Positions 12,642 to 22,559 of a DNA stretch of 64,000 nucleotides are shown piece after piece (the stretch's first letter is position 1; each line of letters starts with the position of its first letter). Location of the stretch: contig CM066044.1 of assembly GCA_033557465.1 (NCBI GenBank), positions 189,960,184-190,024,183 on the forward strand, in the 5' to 3' direction. The stretch is from Ichthyophis bannanicus (Eukaryota > Chordata > Amphibia > Gymnophiona > Ichthyophiidae). Below the pieces are notes generated by a model. It made no database searches, was not told where the DNA came from, and saw only the letters and a program-made list of their open reading frames with translations. Made by a program: the position numbers and the translations under genes.

Positions 12642-13424
12642 TTGCTCAATGATTGGTCACACCTGTGCAGAGGCAAGGGAGTGCCCGGCAGCAAATGTTT
12701 TTTAAACACACACTCAGAACAAAGAAAGGAGACACAGGAGAGAAGGGAGACACACACACAGGAAACGCAGCAGAGAGAGCAGAGCCAGCAGGTCCAGGAG
12801 AAGCTGGAAAGGAATAGATCTGCAGCCAGAGCAGCCAGAGCAACAGAGGCACACGAAGGAGAAACTCTGAGAGATCCTGAAAAGGGAGAAAGGTTCCAAG
12901 GAAACTTTCAAGAGAGTGGCTATCTGGGAAGGAGTGGAGAAAGGCACCAGAAGGCTGAGTTCCATAGCCTGAAAGATATCAGGAGGAAAGGACTCAGTAG
13001 CTTTCTGAGAGACCCGCCCCAAGGTAAAGCCAGTACATGTAAACCTGAACAGCTTGCAGAGAAACAGTTTGCTTCCACTAGTGTCCAGGAGCCAGACCTA
13101 ACGTCTGCTAAGAGGTGGGTGGATAGTTTTATGTATGAAGAGAACCGAAACCCAGATAAGAGCAGAGAAACTGAGCTTTTAACACTAGAAGCATTAAGAA
13201 AACTGTTTGCAGAGAGGAAGCTTTACCCTCCCAATACAAGTGTGCCTGCTCAGGGTGATTTGCTGTTGAAGCAGTTCCAAGAGTTTTTAGAAGACAGGAA
13301 GTCTGGGCAAGTTTATAAAACTGGTGGAAGTAAGAAGTACCCGGTGTCCATAGAAGAGATGCAGGTGGATTCTTGTATGCCAGAATCTGAGTCAGAATTG
13401 TCACCAAAGGATTGCTCTTTTTGA
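12642..13424 (+). CDS. Unknown protein of the nested 1.47-kb element
   Basis: This is an open frame of 260 codons; the true start could be any of several Met codons or a spliced 5' exon. The N-terminal half (residues 20-130) is highly charged and Q/E/R-rich ('EKLERNRSAARAARATEAHEG'-like composition), probably disordered or coiled. The C-terminal part has a helical-looking segment around residues 178-225 ('LEALRKLFAERKLYP', 'LLLKQFQEFLEDRKSG') and an acidic end containing 'EEMQVDSCMPE'. I recognise no catalytic motif and no zinc finger. It is followed by a poly(A) signal inside the element, so it is likely an element-encoded gene. The ORF at 47239-48525 has a similar composition and a similar 'EE-M-D-C' end, which may be coincidence. 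Confidence 0.4.
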   Translation: MLNDWSHLCRGKGVPGSKCFLNTHSEQRKETQERRETHTQETQQREQSQQVQEKLERNRSAARAARATEAHEGETLRDPEKGERFQGNFQESGYLGRSGERHQKAEFHSLKDIRRKGLSSFLRDPPQGKASTCKPEQLAEKQFASTSVQEPDLTSAKRWVDSFMYEENRNPDKSRETELLTLEALRKLFAERKLYPPNTSVPAQGDLLLKQFQEFLEDRKSGQVYKTGGSKKYPVSIEEMQVDSCMPESESELSPKDCSF

Positions 13425-13804
13425 CTAAAGGAGAACGGAGCATTGTTGAACAGGGTTGAAAGACTGTGAAACAATATAGTGACTAATTTCTGTGACTGCA
13501 AAGAGTTGGAAAAAAGCCAAGAGTGTGTTCTACTAAGTATGTGAGCTTCTGAAGCCAAGAAGCTGCCTTTAGTAAAAGTTTGGTTTGGAAAGGAAAACAG
13601 CAGCGGTTAAAAAGTTTACCTGTTACGTTGAATGACCACAAGAAGCTGTGCTCTGTGAGAGTTTATTTGGACAAAAGCTGCTGCCCAGTGATAGAAGGCT
13701 TTTTTTGTTGCATTTTCCTCTGTTAACCTGATTTATTCTTATGTTGGAGAAGCATCCTTTGGCTTTTGTGTTTTGAGCATTAATGCCTTGGAATCCCGCA
13801 AAAA

Positions 13805-13810
13805 AATAAA
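13805..13810 (+). promoter_or_regulatory. Polyadenylation signal AATAAA
   Basis: AATAAA lies about 380 nt after the 260-codon ORF and before the right edge of its element, consistent with a complete transcription unit within the insert. Confidence 0.5.
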
Positions 13811-13938
13811 ATGTTCTTGCTGCCTTAAACCACCGGTCTCACAACTACATTTGTCCTTATATAAGTAAGCCAACTACAAGTCCCAAAATCCCTCTGGTGA
13901 CAAACAAGGGAAGCTTTTTTTAAAGGGACACTATAAGG

Positions 13939-14041
13939 CCGCTCTATGCTTGTAAGCCTTCGAGCCCAAACAAGGGCATCGCAATAGCTATCCAGAGGGT
14001 TGCCATGAGTCGACTCCAACTTGACGGCACTTAACAACAAC
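13939..14041 (+). pseudogene. RTE C-terminus and 3' tail
   Basis: This is the last part of the interrupted RTE. In the joined frame it gives a short C-terminus ending 'RLQLDGT' then TAA. The sequence 'gccatgagtcgactcc...ttgacggcacttaacaacaac' is the characteristic RTE/BovB 3' end with its short ACA-type repeat. It abuts the right target duplication at 14042. Confidence 0.85.
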
Positions 14042-14265
14042 AGGAACTTTATCTCCCTAGCATGTCCTGCCGTGACACAGACCCAGTCGATACCGGGGTA
14101 ATTGAAATCACCCATTATTATTACTGTGCTGTAACTTTTGTTAGCTTCCTTGATTTCTTTGAGCATTTCATCATCCATTTGTTCATTCTGGCCAAGTGGT
14201 CGATAGTACACCCTCACTGCCATCACCGTCCCCTTTTTACATGGAATTTCAATCCATAGATTCTA
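14042..14265 (-). pseudogene. CR1 ORF2 endonuclease fragment
   Basis: On minus, 14226 downward encodes 'VYYRPLGQNEQMDDEML' and 'IIMGDFNYPGIDW', the conserved endonuclease block of CR1-clade ORF2. It joins the CR1 body at 9166 across the RTE insertion. The start of the endonuclease is missing, so the copy is 5'-truncated here. The first 10 bp (14042-14051) are the right target duplication. Confidence 0.88.
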
Positions 14266-14440
14266 CAGCAAACTTTGTTTCCTGCATGAACCAGACTGCT
14301 TGATTCTCCTGGACGCCATTCAGAGAGTACTGCGTGTGTTTTTACTGTACAAAACTGCCCAACATTGTATTGTCCTGTCATTAGTTCAGAGCCAGCAAGC
14401 ACGTCGCTACCGAGTTGTCCCTCTGGACAACCCAGATTGC

Positions 14441-15235
14441 ACCTATTTATTTATTTATTTTATTTATTGCTTTTATATACCGCGCTCTTTAAAATCGGTG
14501 TGGTTTACAGGTAACATCTATGCATCTCAGGATGTCTGTTATGCACTTACAGTGAACGGGAGATTGAACTTGGATTTCAAACTGGGGGAACTATTTACAG
14601 TATCTACAACTATGTACATTATAGCTATGAATTGTCTTGTGGTTTATCATTGTTTAGCTGGATGAAAGGTGGCTAAGGTTGGGCTGTGAGTAGTGTAGGA
14701 GAAAGAGGTGGTGTTTTAGCGCTTTTCTGAATTGAGCAATATTGGTAATTGCTCGAAGGGAGGTTGGGAGCGCATTCCAGCAGATGGGAGCATAAAACTT
14801 AAAAGTTCTGCTCTTCGTTGCTTGGGTGCATTTAGTTATTTCGTTGGGGGTCTGAAGGGTATTGATGGCGAATGACCTCCTCGCTCTGTTTGCTGGGGTA
14901 GGGTGGAGCAGATCCGTTAGGGAGGAGGAGGACATGTTGTTGATGGCCTTAAAAGTCATCAGGAGTACTTTATATGTGGTCCGACAGTAGATTGGTAGCC
15001 AGTGCAAGTCCTTTAGGAATTGGGGTGATATGGTCTCCTCTGGAGGCTCTGTGTAGGAAGCGTGCCGCGGTATTCATTGCTAGTCGTAACGGGCTTAATG
15101 TGTTCTTGGGTAGGCCATGAAGGATCGCATTGGCATAGTCAAAGTGGGGGGTCACAAGGGCCTGAAAGACTGTCCTGAAGTCGTCTGGTTGCAATAGGGG
15201 TCGGAGACACCTAGACATTGTTTCTAAAATGAGCC
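14441..15235 (-). mobile_element. L2-clade LINE 3' end, 5'-truncated
   Basis: The 3' end lies at the low-coordinate side: 'atttatttatttattttattta' plus 'tataccgcgctc' and 'ggtttacag', the complement of the L2 tail (short A-rich repeat, 'GCGGTATATAA', 'gtaaacc'). The reading then enters the C-terminal part of L2 ORF2. The copy is about 0.8 kb, a typical strongly 5'-truncated LINE. Confidence 0.85.
14650..15232 (-). pseudogene. L2 ORF2 C-terminus (broken)
   Basis: From 15218 downward the frame reads 'LRPLLQPDDFRTVFQALV', 'FDYANAILHGLP' and 'AARFLHRASRGDHITP'. After a frameshift near 15000 it reads 'LHWLP'-type 'MHWLPIYCRTTYKVLL', 'TFKAINNM' and 'FYAPICWNALPTSLR'. This is the invariant post-RT region of L2-clade elements ('LHWLPV..RI.FKI....YKAL', 'WN.LP..lR'). 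It has no RT catalytic core because of 5' truncation, and it is broken by one frameshift. Confidence 0.87.
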
Positions 15236-15399
15236 TTTGTATAAACTGGCTCTTCCATTATTCACATCTTCAAAAGAATGCAGCAAATTGGTGAAGCAAT
15301 ATCCATGTTGGCATTGCTGAGGGTAGAGACTGTGTAGAACAGAGGCAGGAACAGCATTTCCGCATGTACCTTACCAAACACATACAAAAGTGCTTACTT

Positions 15400-15664
15400 T
15401 TACCAGTGTAGCCAGGGCCAGCACAAGGAGATGAGGTGCCCTAGGCAAACCACATCCCTTGCATGCCCCCCCCCCACTCAGCACCCATTGCCACAGCTGT
15501 TGCCCCTCTCCGGGACCAACCGCAGCAGCAATAGCTGCAAGCAATCCCCTGGCGCTTACTTTACAGCTTTGGTACCACAGGGCTGTTTGCTTCCACCATT
15601 CTCCAATGCCCGATGCAGACTTCCTATGCAATTTAGCTCACCCCATTTCAGTAGCCACTCAAGC
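15400..15664. repeat. C-tract repeat related to the foldback family
   Basis: The words 'ccagggccagcacaagg', 'gtgccctaggcaaac' and a run of about 10 C (15466-15475) resemble the flanks of the foldbacks at 5.7 and 46 kb. I do not see a clear inverted pair in this copy. No convincing coding function. Confidence 0.4.
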
Positions 15665-15910
15665 TGAGTTACATTGAGATACTGCAGGTATTTTCCTGTC
15701 CCCTAAAGATTTACAACCGAAGTTTCTACCTGAGGCAATGGAGAATGAAGTCACTTGCCCAAAGTTCCCCAGCTTGCTGCTCTAGCAACTAGGCTACTCC
15801 ACATCATAAATCGTTGTTCTAGTAATTAGCAATAGTGGTCCAAGATGAATTACATTCAAATACAATTGCTATTTTCCTGTCCCTAGAGCAACTAACATAG
15901 GCCTTCGAAT
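15665..15910 (+). repeat. SINE/L2-UTR-like repeat fragments
   Basis: The string of words 'gtattttcctgtccc', 'acctgaggcaatgga', 'cacttgcccaaa' and 'ctaggctactcc' (15665-15800) follows the order seen in a common vertebrate L2/MIR-related repeat. A second partial copy of the first block, 'tattttcctgtccctagag', starts near 15870. Non-coding. Confidence 0.55.
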
Positions 15911-18900
15911 GTCTGCATGGGAGAGAAATTCTGTGCAAATTTTGCATTATGCAGAATTCCTCCCAAACTAATCCAGTGGAGCCCAATTCAAGAAGGAGCC
16001 TGTCTCAATGACTGAAAAATGAACAGCCCCATATAGTACCGGATTCTGCAACCGTAGGAGCTTTGTGGCTACAGAATTGGGCACCCAGACAGCCCGGCAA
16101 TGACCCTATCCCACGGCACAGGACGTCCTCACAACACCCCGTTCAGCTCGCCCTATGCCCAGTCATCATCTCTCCCATAATCAGTTGGTGTACATTCACA
16201 TAAACAAATATATAGAAACATGAGACATGGGAAACTTACTTTCTGAACTCACATGAAGTGAAAAAGAGAGCAGAAGAAGCATACCTGGATTCTGTGATGC
16301 TGCAACAGTAGCTGCCACTCCTTCTACCACTGCTCCGACCTGAGCGGAATTCCTCTCGTGACTTCCTGAGGCTGAAATATTCTGTCAGTTTGCCAAATGA
16401 GGCCATGATTCAGGAGGCACAACTGTGCATGTGCCAAACAAATTGCACGTATCTTGTGACCCCACACTCTTGTTTAAGTCAAGCACAAGCACTTTGCCTC
16501 ATATGCTGCACCTAGGGCATGGTGCATGGAAAAGATCTGTTAGTTAGCAGAGGGCAAGCAATAAAAGTCTCTTTCTTAGTTTATGGTTCTGTAGTGCAAT
16601 GGTGTCTTCTGACCATTTTTTTAAACATTTTAAAAATAATGAAAAGCTGAAACAGGGAAACCACAAGGGATAAATGAGATTATGTGACTTGTGTGGCTAC
16701 AAAACTGAATGAGAAAATAACAAGTGACAATATTAATGCACCACTCAGAGGACCCCTGAAAACATAAAGCCAATGAGAAACTCTACAGTGCCTGACAGGA
16801 GCTGTAATCACCAATGAAGTGTGAGAAGGCTGCCTCAGTTAAAATGGGGCAGAGTCCTGAATCTATCCTTAAGCTGAACATATGTGACCTGGGAGCAGAC
16901 CAAAAGCTCATGGTAAAACTTAGGACAATCCTAAAAGTTCATGGTTTTATCTCAGTAAAAACGTGTTCTCTTACTTAAATCCCTTTCCACTTGATGAATT
17001 GTTTTCTTTGTCCTCCTTTTTCTCTATCCATTGGACAAAACCACATAGACCAACCTAGTATCATCTTGTCCAGTAGGACAGAGATAAAAAAGAAAACACC
17101 ACAAACTACAAGCACAGAGAGTGAGAGTCACAGCAACTATGCAACATGCTATGAAGCCAGACAGCAGAATGTATACAGGGGGCTAAAAGCACAAAAATGA
17201 ATGGCCTGAGCAAGTCCAGCCACCATCATGAAACCCCAAGAAATTTGCCATTCTGTAGATGGACAGCCAGCTGTTACAGTAAAAGTTACAGGCTAAGAGT
17301 GACCCACTCAAAAGAAAACGTCACTGGTCAAAAGAGCAATGCAGCGCTTCTTTACAAACAGAGCTTCCGACGAGAAAAGGATCTTGGAATCTCACTTCAT
17401 TGCAGGGGCATGCACCCAAAATAAACACTAATCTCCATTAGAGAAATCATGCTGCCCTGAAAATGAATCGGTCAGAGAGGAACGCATCCTAGCAATCCAT
17501 GAGATGGGATTCTGTGCTGCTCCCATACCATTTGGTCAAGTCACGCCATTTCTCCGTGCCTATGGCAATTCCAGCACAATCGGACAGTGGTAACAATAAA
17601 GGTTTAGCTGGAAATCTCTTTCATACAAGGACTGGATCTTCTATTGCTACCTGTCCACAATTCTATACCAACCGTGCTCTACAAATAGCAAGTGTTATTG
17701 AAAAAAAAGCATACAACTCAGAAGAAAACAGGCTGGCATTTACCTTTCATGCCTCAGATACAAATACAATTAAGTTAGCCAAGAAATGCATTCTGGATGC
17801 ACACATACCAAACTACCGATATGATTCTTAATACAGATGACGGTGACAAAAAATAAAGATAGGCAGGGAGACAAGTGCACTCGTTCCAGATGCCTTCACA
17901 TCTCACCTTTACCTTTCACACTTCAGGTGCAATACACTGGTGATGCATAGACGAGAAAAGCAGACAGCTCTACTGCTTAACTGGTATCAGCTAATGCATT
18001 TATCTGCTACTGCACACCTCTGTAAGTACTAGCCTTCCAGACCCAGACAGCAGCAAGGTACACTTAGCAGCCATCCTTTCTTTCCCAGCTATATTTTTCT
18101 CCCTTTGATTTACCTGTTTCAGCACTGAATTAGCAAGAAAATACTGGATGGCTTCATCCCCCTCCCTCTCCCCCAATCTCTTCCCCTCAGAAATTTGTCC
18201 AAGAAATGGGAAAAGAAACCTAAAACCTGTGAAAGCCGTCCGTTCTCAGACAAAAAAAAGAAAGAAAAAAAAGCAGAACACCGTCTTCCTGCAGGTCCAG
18301 CAGATCAGTGGCGCACTGTGCTTAAATGATCAGCTCCAGGAGTGGAAGAATCTGAACACAAAACAAGTGTCAAGTCGGAGGCAAATGTATTTCCACCTCC
18401 AGAACACTCCAGCATCCTGCCCTCAACAGCGCTGCACTGGGCAATGTGCAGGCACCACCTCCCCGGCTTCAATGAGCCCACATCAGCAGAGCTATGTTAA
18501 GCAAGCCCGAGCATTCCTGCAGAAGCAGGAGAATAAATTAATAAAGAACTGCACTAGCAAACTCAATTAATCCAATTGGCATCAAACTGTTGTCAATTTG
18601 TTCCAGCTGAGCAGTCTGGATTTCCACACTATCGCAGCAGATCCTCTGTTTCTCTCTCTCTCCTCCCAGCATCAGGTGCGAGCCCTCAGCATCCTATCTG
18701 TTCCCATGAATAGTGCAGACTCCAGACCCATTTTCACCTGGGAGCATCGCTCTCTCCCTCCTTCCCCACCCCAAGCACAGCTCTCTCACTCTCTGCATAT
18801 CTCCCATACGATTTTATTGGAATATTTATAATCAAGTGGCTTGTGGCGAGAGGCTCTCCCTCACACGAACATGGGCTTTTCCTGCCCTTCTTGTAGCCAG

Positions 18901-20997
18901 TCGGTCACACGCTAATATCCTCAGTAAAATGCAATACTGGAAGAGAAAGAATAAAGAAGGGGGAAGGAACAGCTACGAGAAAAAGCAGATAGACGGCAGG
19001 GAAGATGGTTCTGTCCTCCCTCCGCAGAAATACTACAAAGGCAGAATGGAGGAGCAGCAGGCTGAGAACCGGGAAAGGCAGGATGCAAATCCTAAGTCTC
19101 ACCCTAATGCTCCTGTGACCTTGGGTCACCCTCCATTACCTCAAGCACAACTTATATTATAAGCCTTCTTGGGCATGGGAATACCTAAAGTACCCGAAAT
19201 GTAACTCACCTTGAGTTCAGATCTAGAGAGCCAAGTAAATAAACCTAAAATTCAAATCCCAGATGTGTTAACCTTTGTACACCTTTAGTAAATGTGATGA
19301 CAAGCAAAAAGAAATTATCTGGTCTACGCAAAATTATATAATAATCATATTGATATGCAAATAGTAATTTCTTTAGCTGTGCATGAACCGAATGTAAACC
19401 ACTGGCTTTTGTACCACTGCTCCCAACTCCCTCTCCTTCTTCTCCGAGGTCCTCAGTAAATCAGATTTTCAGGTTAGCATATTTGCATATGAATACTTGT
19501 ATAGAAATCTAATTCATCTGGAAAGTAGGATGCCCTACCTCCCCTCCCCTCCCAAAGATTAAGGACTTTGTGGGGGGTTTCTCTGACCCCAAGAGAGCTA
19601 GTTTTGAAAATCCTGCTACAGAATAAGGGGATGCCATTTCTAAATAGAAAAGATGACAACCAAAATCCCCTAAGTAAATAGTGAAGACGAAACGAAGGGC
19701 TATTATTTGAGCAAGTGACTGATGCTTTTTGCTGTGCAGTGAAAATATGGGTCTCTTGCCTACAATTACTGTACAGCAGGGTGGACTTCACTCCCCCATC
19801 AAACCTCTACTGCATATCACAAAGGAGAACAAGAACGTCTTTAAAGAGAGGTCCCATTTTCTGTGATTTGCTTAACTCCTACATGAAAAACAAAAATTCT
19901 CCTTCAACACTAGTTAGACTAAGTGCTGTAATATGTTTGCAGAATTATAGTATGATGATCAGACTTTAGCATATCTCTTTGGACTGCATTTGTACGTACC
20001 TATGCACTCTACTTGTAAAGGCTTATTTGGGATCTACACAGATAAAAATGGGGGTTTCTTTGAAGAAAATAGTCCGCTACAGAGATTTTTAGCCAGCTAA
20101 AAGTTTGTGCACAGTTGCACAGTTCATGCACTTAAAATTATAGTAAAGAGATGCATTCACTTAGCGAGGGGTTTGACTTGGTCAGGGATATAACTATGCA
20201 TGTACAGATTTCAAAATGTGTGGGTACAGTTGACAGTTTGCCCAGTTCCAACGTGCTGCTTGTAATCCTCTATTCTACCCATTGTAATCACCTTTGCAGG
20301 TCCCATAATACATCCAGATAGGAATGTCAGAATTCCAGGACTAGCCTAAAGTCTCCCTCCTGGAAGCACTCTGTGCATTTTAGCTGCTTAACATGCTGAT
20401 ATTCAAATAGAGAGAGGCCAGTTTTCCAAAGCCATTTATACAGGTAAATGGCAATTTATCTGTGTAAATGAGCTACATGAAAATTTCTACCCTGTAGTTC
20501 GGTTAAAGTATGTTGACTGCTCCAAATTATTCAAAATTCAGTGCTTTCTCAAAAAGTATTAATTTATGGTGAGATACCCCTCCCCCTTTTGTTTAAAAAA
20601 GTGGTGGTCCACAGGTAGGTGGCACAGTTCAGTCATTAGTGAAGTGAACTAGAAACCAGTGCTCCTGTAACCTCTGGCCCTGTAATGCAGATCGGCTAGC
20701 CTTCCCTTTCCAGAACTGGTAGCAGGCCCACCTGTGATACATTGCATCATCAACCATGCTAAAATTCTGTTTGGGAAACATACATAGTCCAACTATTGCA
20801 GTGAAGACACTCAGACAATGACACGGCTTGGGAGCAGTGCCTGAATTCAGCAGGCATGAACTTAAATGTCATAAATCAATACTCATAAGCAGACTACAAA
20901 CACCATAAAACTAGAAACGTGTTGAATGTAAAACAAGATTTGCTTTAAGTATTCAGAGGGCAAAAATGGGAACACTCAGAGCATAAATTAATGACAA
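15911..20997. other. 5 kb without a recognised gene
   Basis: Frames here reach at most about 150 codons and none shows a family signature. The stretch 18150-19160 is more GC- and CT-rich and could hold the 5' end of a host gene, but I see no conserved coding pattern or CpG island strong enough to claim it. At about 20423-20490 a self-complementary 'ccatttatacaggtaaatgg' unit recurs in variant form at 59296-59370 and looks like MITE debris. The rest is AT-rich. Confidence 0.4.
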
Positions 20998-21184
20998 AAA
21001 GAGTAGTTACTCACCTGTAACAGGTGTTCTCCAGGAGCAGCAGGAATCAGTCCTCACTTATGGGTGTCATCGACGCCGATGAAGCCCCAGCGGAGCATTT
21101 CCCCAGCTTTCCATGAAAGCCTTTGGGAATGCTGGCACGCATGCGCGGTTCCCTTCCCGCCTAAAGGCGCCATCTTACCTCAGT
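20998..21184. repeat. DIRS A1 3' terminal repeat
   Basis: Positions 21027-21184 match the reverse complement of 26621-26780 almost base for base. The outermost 29 nt, beginning 'aaagagtagttactcacc', are not in the other terminus but are repeated in inverse within the internal complementary region. Confidence 0.9.
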
Positions 21185-21268
21185 CAAATGACATAGCTAA
21201 GAACAGCACACAAAAATGTAAAAATTAAACTATGTACAACTGCAACTCCAAGGAGAGGAGGGAAGGTA

Positions 21269-21359
21269 GTGAGGACTGATTCCTGCTGCTCCTGGAGAAC
21301 ACCTGTTACAGGTGAGTAACTACTCTTTCTCCAGGACCAAGCAGGAAGTCAGTCCTCAC
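21269..21359. repeat. DIRS A1 internal complementary region
   Basis: The first 60 nt are the reverse complement of the element's left end and the last 33 nt are the reverse complement of its right end, joined through 'ctctttctccagg' with a 2-nt overlap. DIRS elements use this region as a template to restore and join their ends during circle formation. Confidence 0.9.
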
Positions 21360-21503
21360 TTATGGGTGACTCCCCAGCTCTGGGCTACCAGGAACCCAGG
21401 CTGAACAAGAGAACTCCCTCTAGTCTCAGCAACACAGTAAAGGCTTTGCAAGGACACACCCTCCACAGGTAGCCCAACCAGAGGGCAGGAGGGCAGGAGT
21501 TGC

Positions 21504-22559
21504 CTAGACCTCAAAGAGATTCCGGAGTACTGCTTGGCCAAAAGCACTGTCCCTACGGGACTCCCTCTCCAGACAGTAGTGGGCTGCAAAAGTCTGGCTT
21601 GAAGACCAAGTAGCAGCCCTGCAGATGTCTTGCAATGGAACAGAGCGGAGGTGAGCCACTGATGCAGCCATTGCCCTCACACGGTGTTCCGTGACCCTAC
21701 CCTGCAAAGGAAGGTCAGCCGCCTTGTAAGCCCAGGTGATACAGTCAGCCACCCAGATGGTCAAGGTACGCTTGGACACAGGCCTCCCCAAGTTATTGGG
21801 GTCAAAAGAAAGGAAGAGCTAAGAAACCTTCCTGTGACCTTGCGTACGTTCAAGGTAGAAGGATAAGGCCCTCCTACAGTCCAAGGTATGGAGAACTGTT
21901 TCAGCCTGACTCGCATGAGGCCTAGGGAAGAAAGTAGGAAGAACCACCTCTTGGTTGAGGTGGAAAGAGGAGACAACCTGAGGAAGGAACTTAGGGTGAG
22001 TCCTGAGGTCCACCCTGTTCTTATAGAACCTGGTGTAAGGTCTATCACAGACCAAGGCCTGAAGCTCACTCACTCTCCTAGCCGAAGTAAGGGCTATCAG
22101 AAAGAGAGTCTTCCAGGAAAGGAAGCGTAGAGGGCAAGTAGCCATAGGCTCAAAAGGTGGGCGAGTTAGTTGCTGCAAGACCACATTAAGCTCCCACTCA
22201 GGAGCAGGAGGACATATGGGAGGTTTGAGCAGAAGCAAGCCCCTGAGAAACCTAGACACCAAAGGGTGCACAGACAAGGAATAGCCCTCAACTAGGGAGT
22301 GGTGAGCTGCCAAAGCAGAGAGGTGGACCCGAACAGAGTTGGACTTGAGACCCTGATTGGGCAAGTGCAGCAGGTACTGAAGCACTACTGACACAGTACA
22401 GGAGAAAGGATCCTCAGCACGCAGCTGACACCACACAGAGAACCTTTTCCACTTGAGAGCATAGGTCTTCCTAGTGGATTGTTTCCTGGAGGCTAGGAGA
22501 ACTACCTCAACCTCGGGAGGCAGGGCCCAGGGAGCCAACACTACCCTTGCAGCCTCCAT
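21504..22559 (-). pseudogene. DIRS A1 tyrosine recombinase (one in-frame stop)
   Basis: Starting at the Met at 22559, about 350 codons show a phage-integrase-type fold. The N-terminal core-binding part includes 'RKQSTRKTYALKWKRF'. The catalytic first Arg lies in 'LTSARRVSELQAL', the H-x-x-R motif in 'VTEHRVRAMAA', and the likely nucleophile Tyr in 'QTFAAHYCLE'. The protein would cut and rejoin DNA to insert the circular DIRS copy. The only interruption is a TAG near 21817, between 'RTQGHRKVS' and 'LFLSFDP'. The start overlaps the end of the RT-RNase H gene by about 19 nt, a normal DIRS arrangement. Confidence 0.88.

Larger units (their letters stand above)
12471..13935 (+). mobile_element. 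Unknown 1.47-kb element inserted in the RTE
   Basis: The RTE reading breaks after 'caatttagg' (12470) and resumes at 'ccgctctatgc' (13939). Joining the two restores an in-frame RTE C-terminus, so this is a clean insertion with a probable 3-bp duplication 'agg' (12468-12470 and 13936-13938). The edges read ATAGTGTGG...GGACACTATA, giving a 7-bp inverted terminus. A subterminal 'CCCTTTAAAA' word (about 12530) is mirrored by 'TTTTAAAGGG' near the right end (about 13918-13927). It carries one ORF and a poly(A) signal. These features suggest a DNA transposon, but I cannot name a superfamily, and a non-autonomous retroelement is not excluded. Confidence 0.65.
9167..14041 (+). mobile_element. RTE/BovB-like LINE, nested in CR1 and itself interrupted
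   Basis: The element is bounded by 10-bp target duplications. The single long ORF resembles BovB-type RTE elements throughout: endonuclease block 'GTWNVRSMNQGKLEVVK', 'ISELKWTGMG'-type block (here VSELKWTGMG), 'GDWNAKVG', RT 'RYADDTTLLAE' and the C-terminal 'YGCESWTVKK'. The 3' end, 'gccatgagtcgactcc' ... 'cttaacaacaacagg', is the classic BovB/RTE tail. Removing the 1465-bp nested insert gives about 3.4 kb, the size expected of a near full-length RTE. Stops and frameshifts make it inactive. BovB elements are known for horizontal transfer among vertebrates. Confidence 0.9.
6741..14265 (-). mobile_element. CR1-clade LINE, 5'-truncated, split by an RTE insertion
   Basis: Two segments, 6741-9166 and 14042-14265, form one minus-strand CR1. 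The 3' end is diagnostic: 'cataagaacataagatatgcc' then 'atactgggtcagaccaaggtcc', the complement of the conserved CR1 3' UTR. Without the nested insertion the copy is about 2.65 kb, against more than 4 kb for a complete CR1, so it is 5'-truncated within the endonuclease region. The 10-bp duplication aggaacttta at both inner edges shows the RTE landed in an existing CR1. CR1 elements move by target-primed reverse transcription in the nucleus; this copy is dead. Confidence 0.9.

Noticed and set aside
18148..19162. Possible first exon or promoter of a host gene
   Set aside because: The frames of 140-149 codons have low-complexity composition. I see no splice-bounded conserved coding pattern and only modest GC enrichment.
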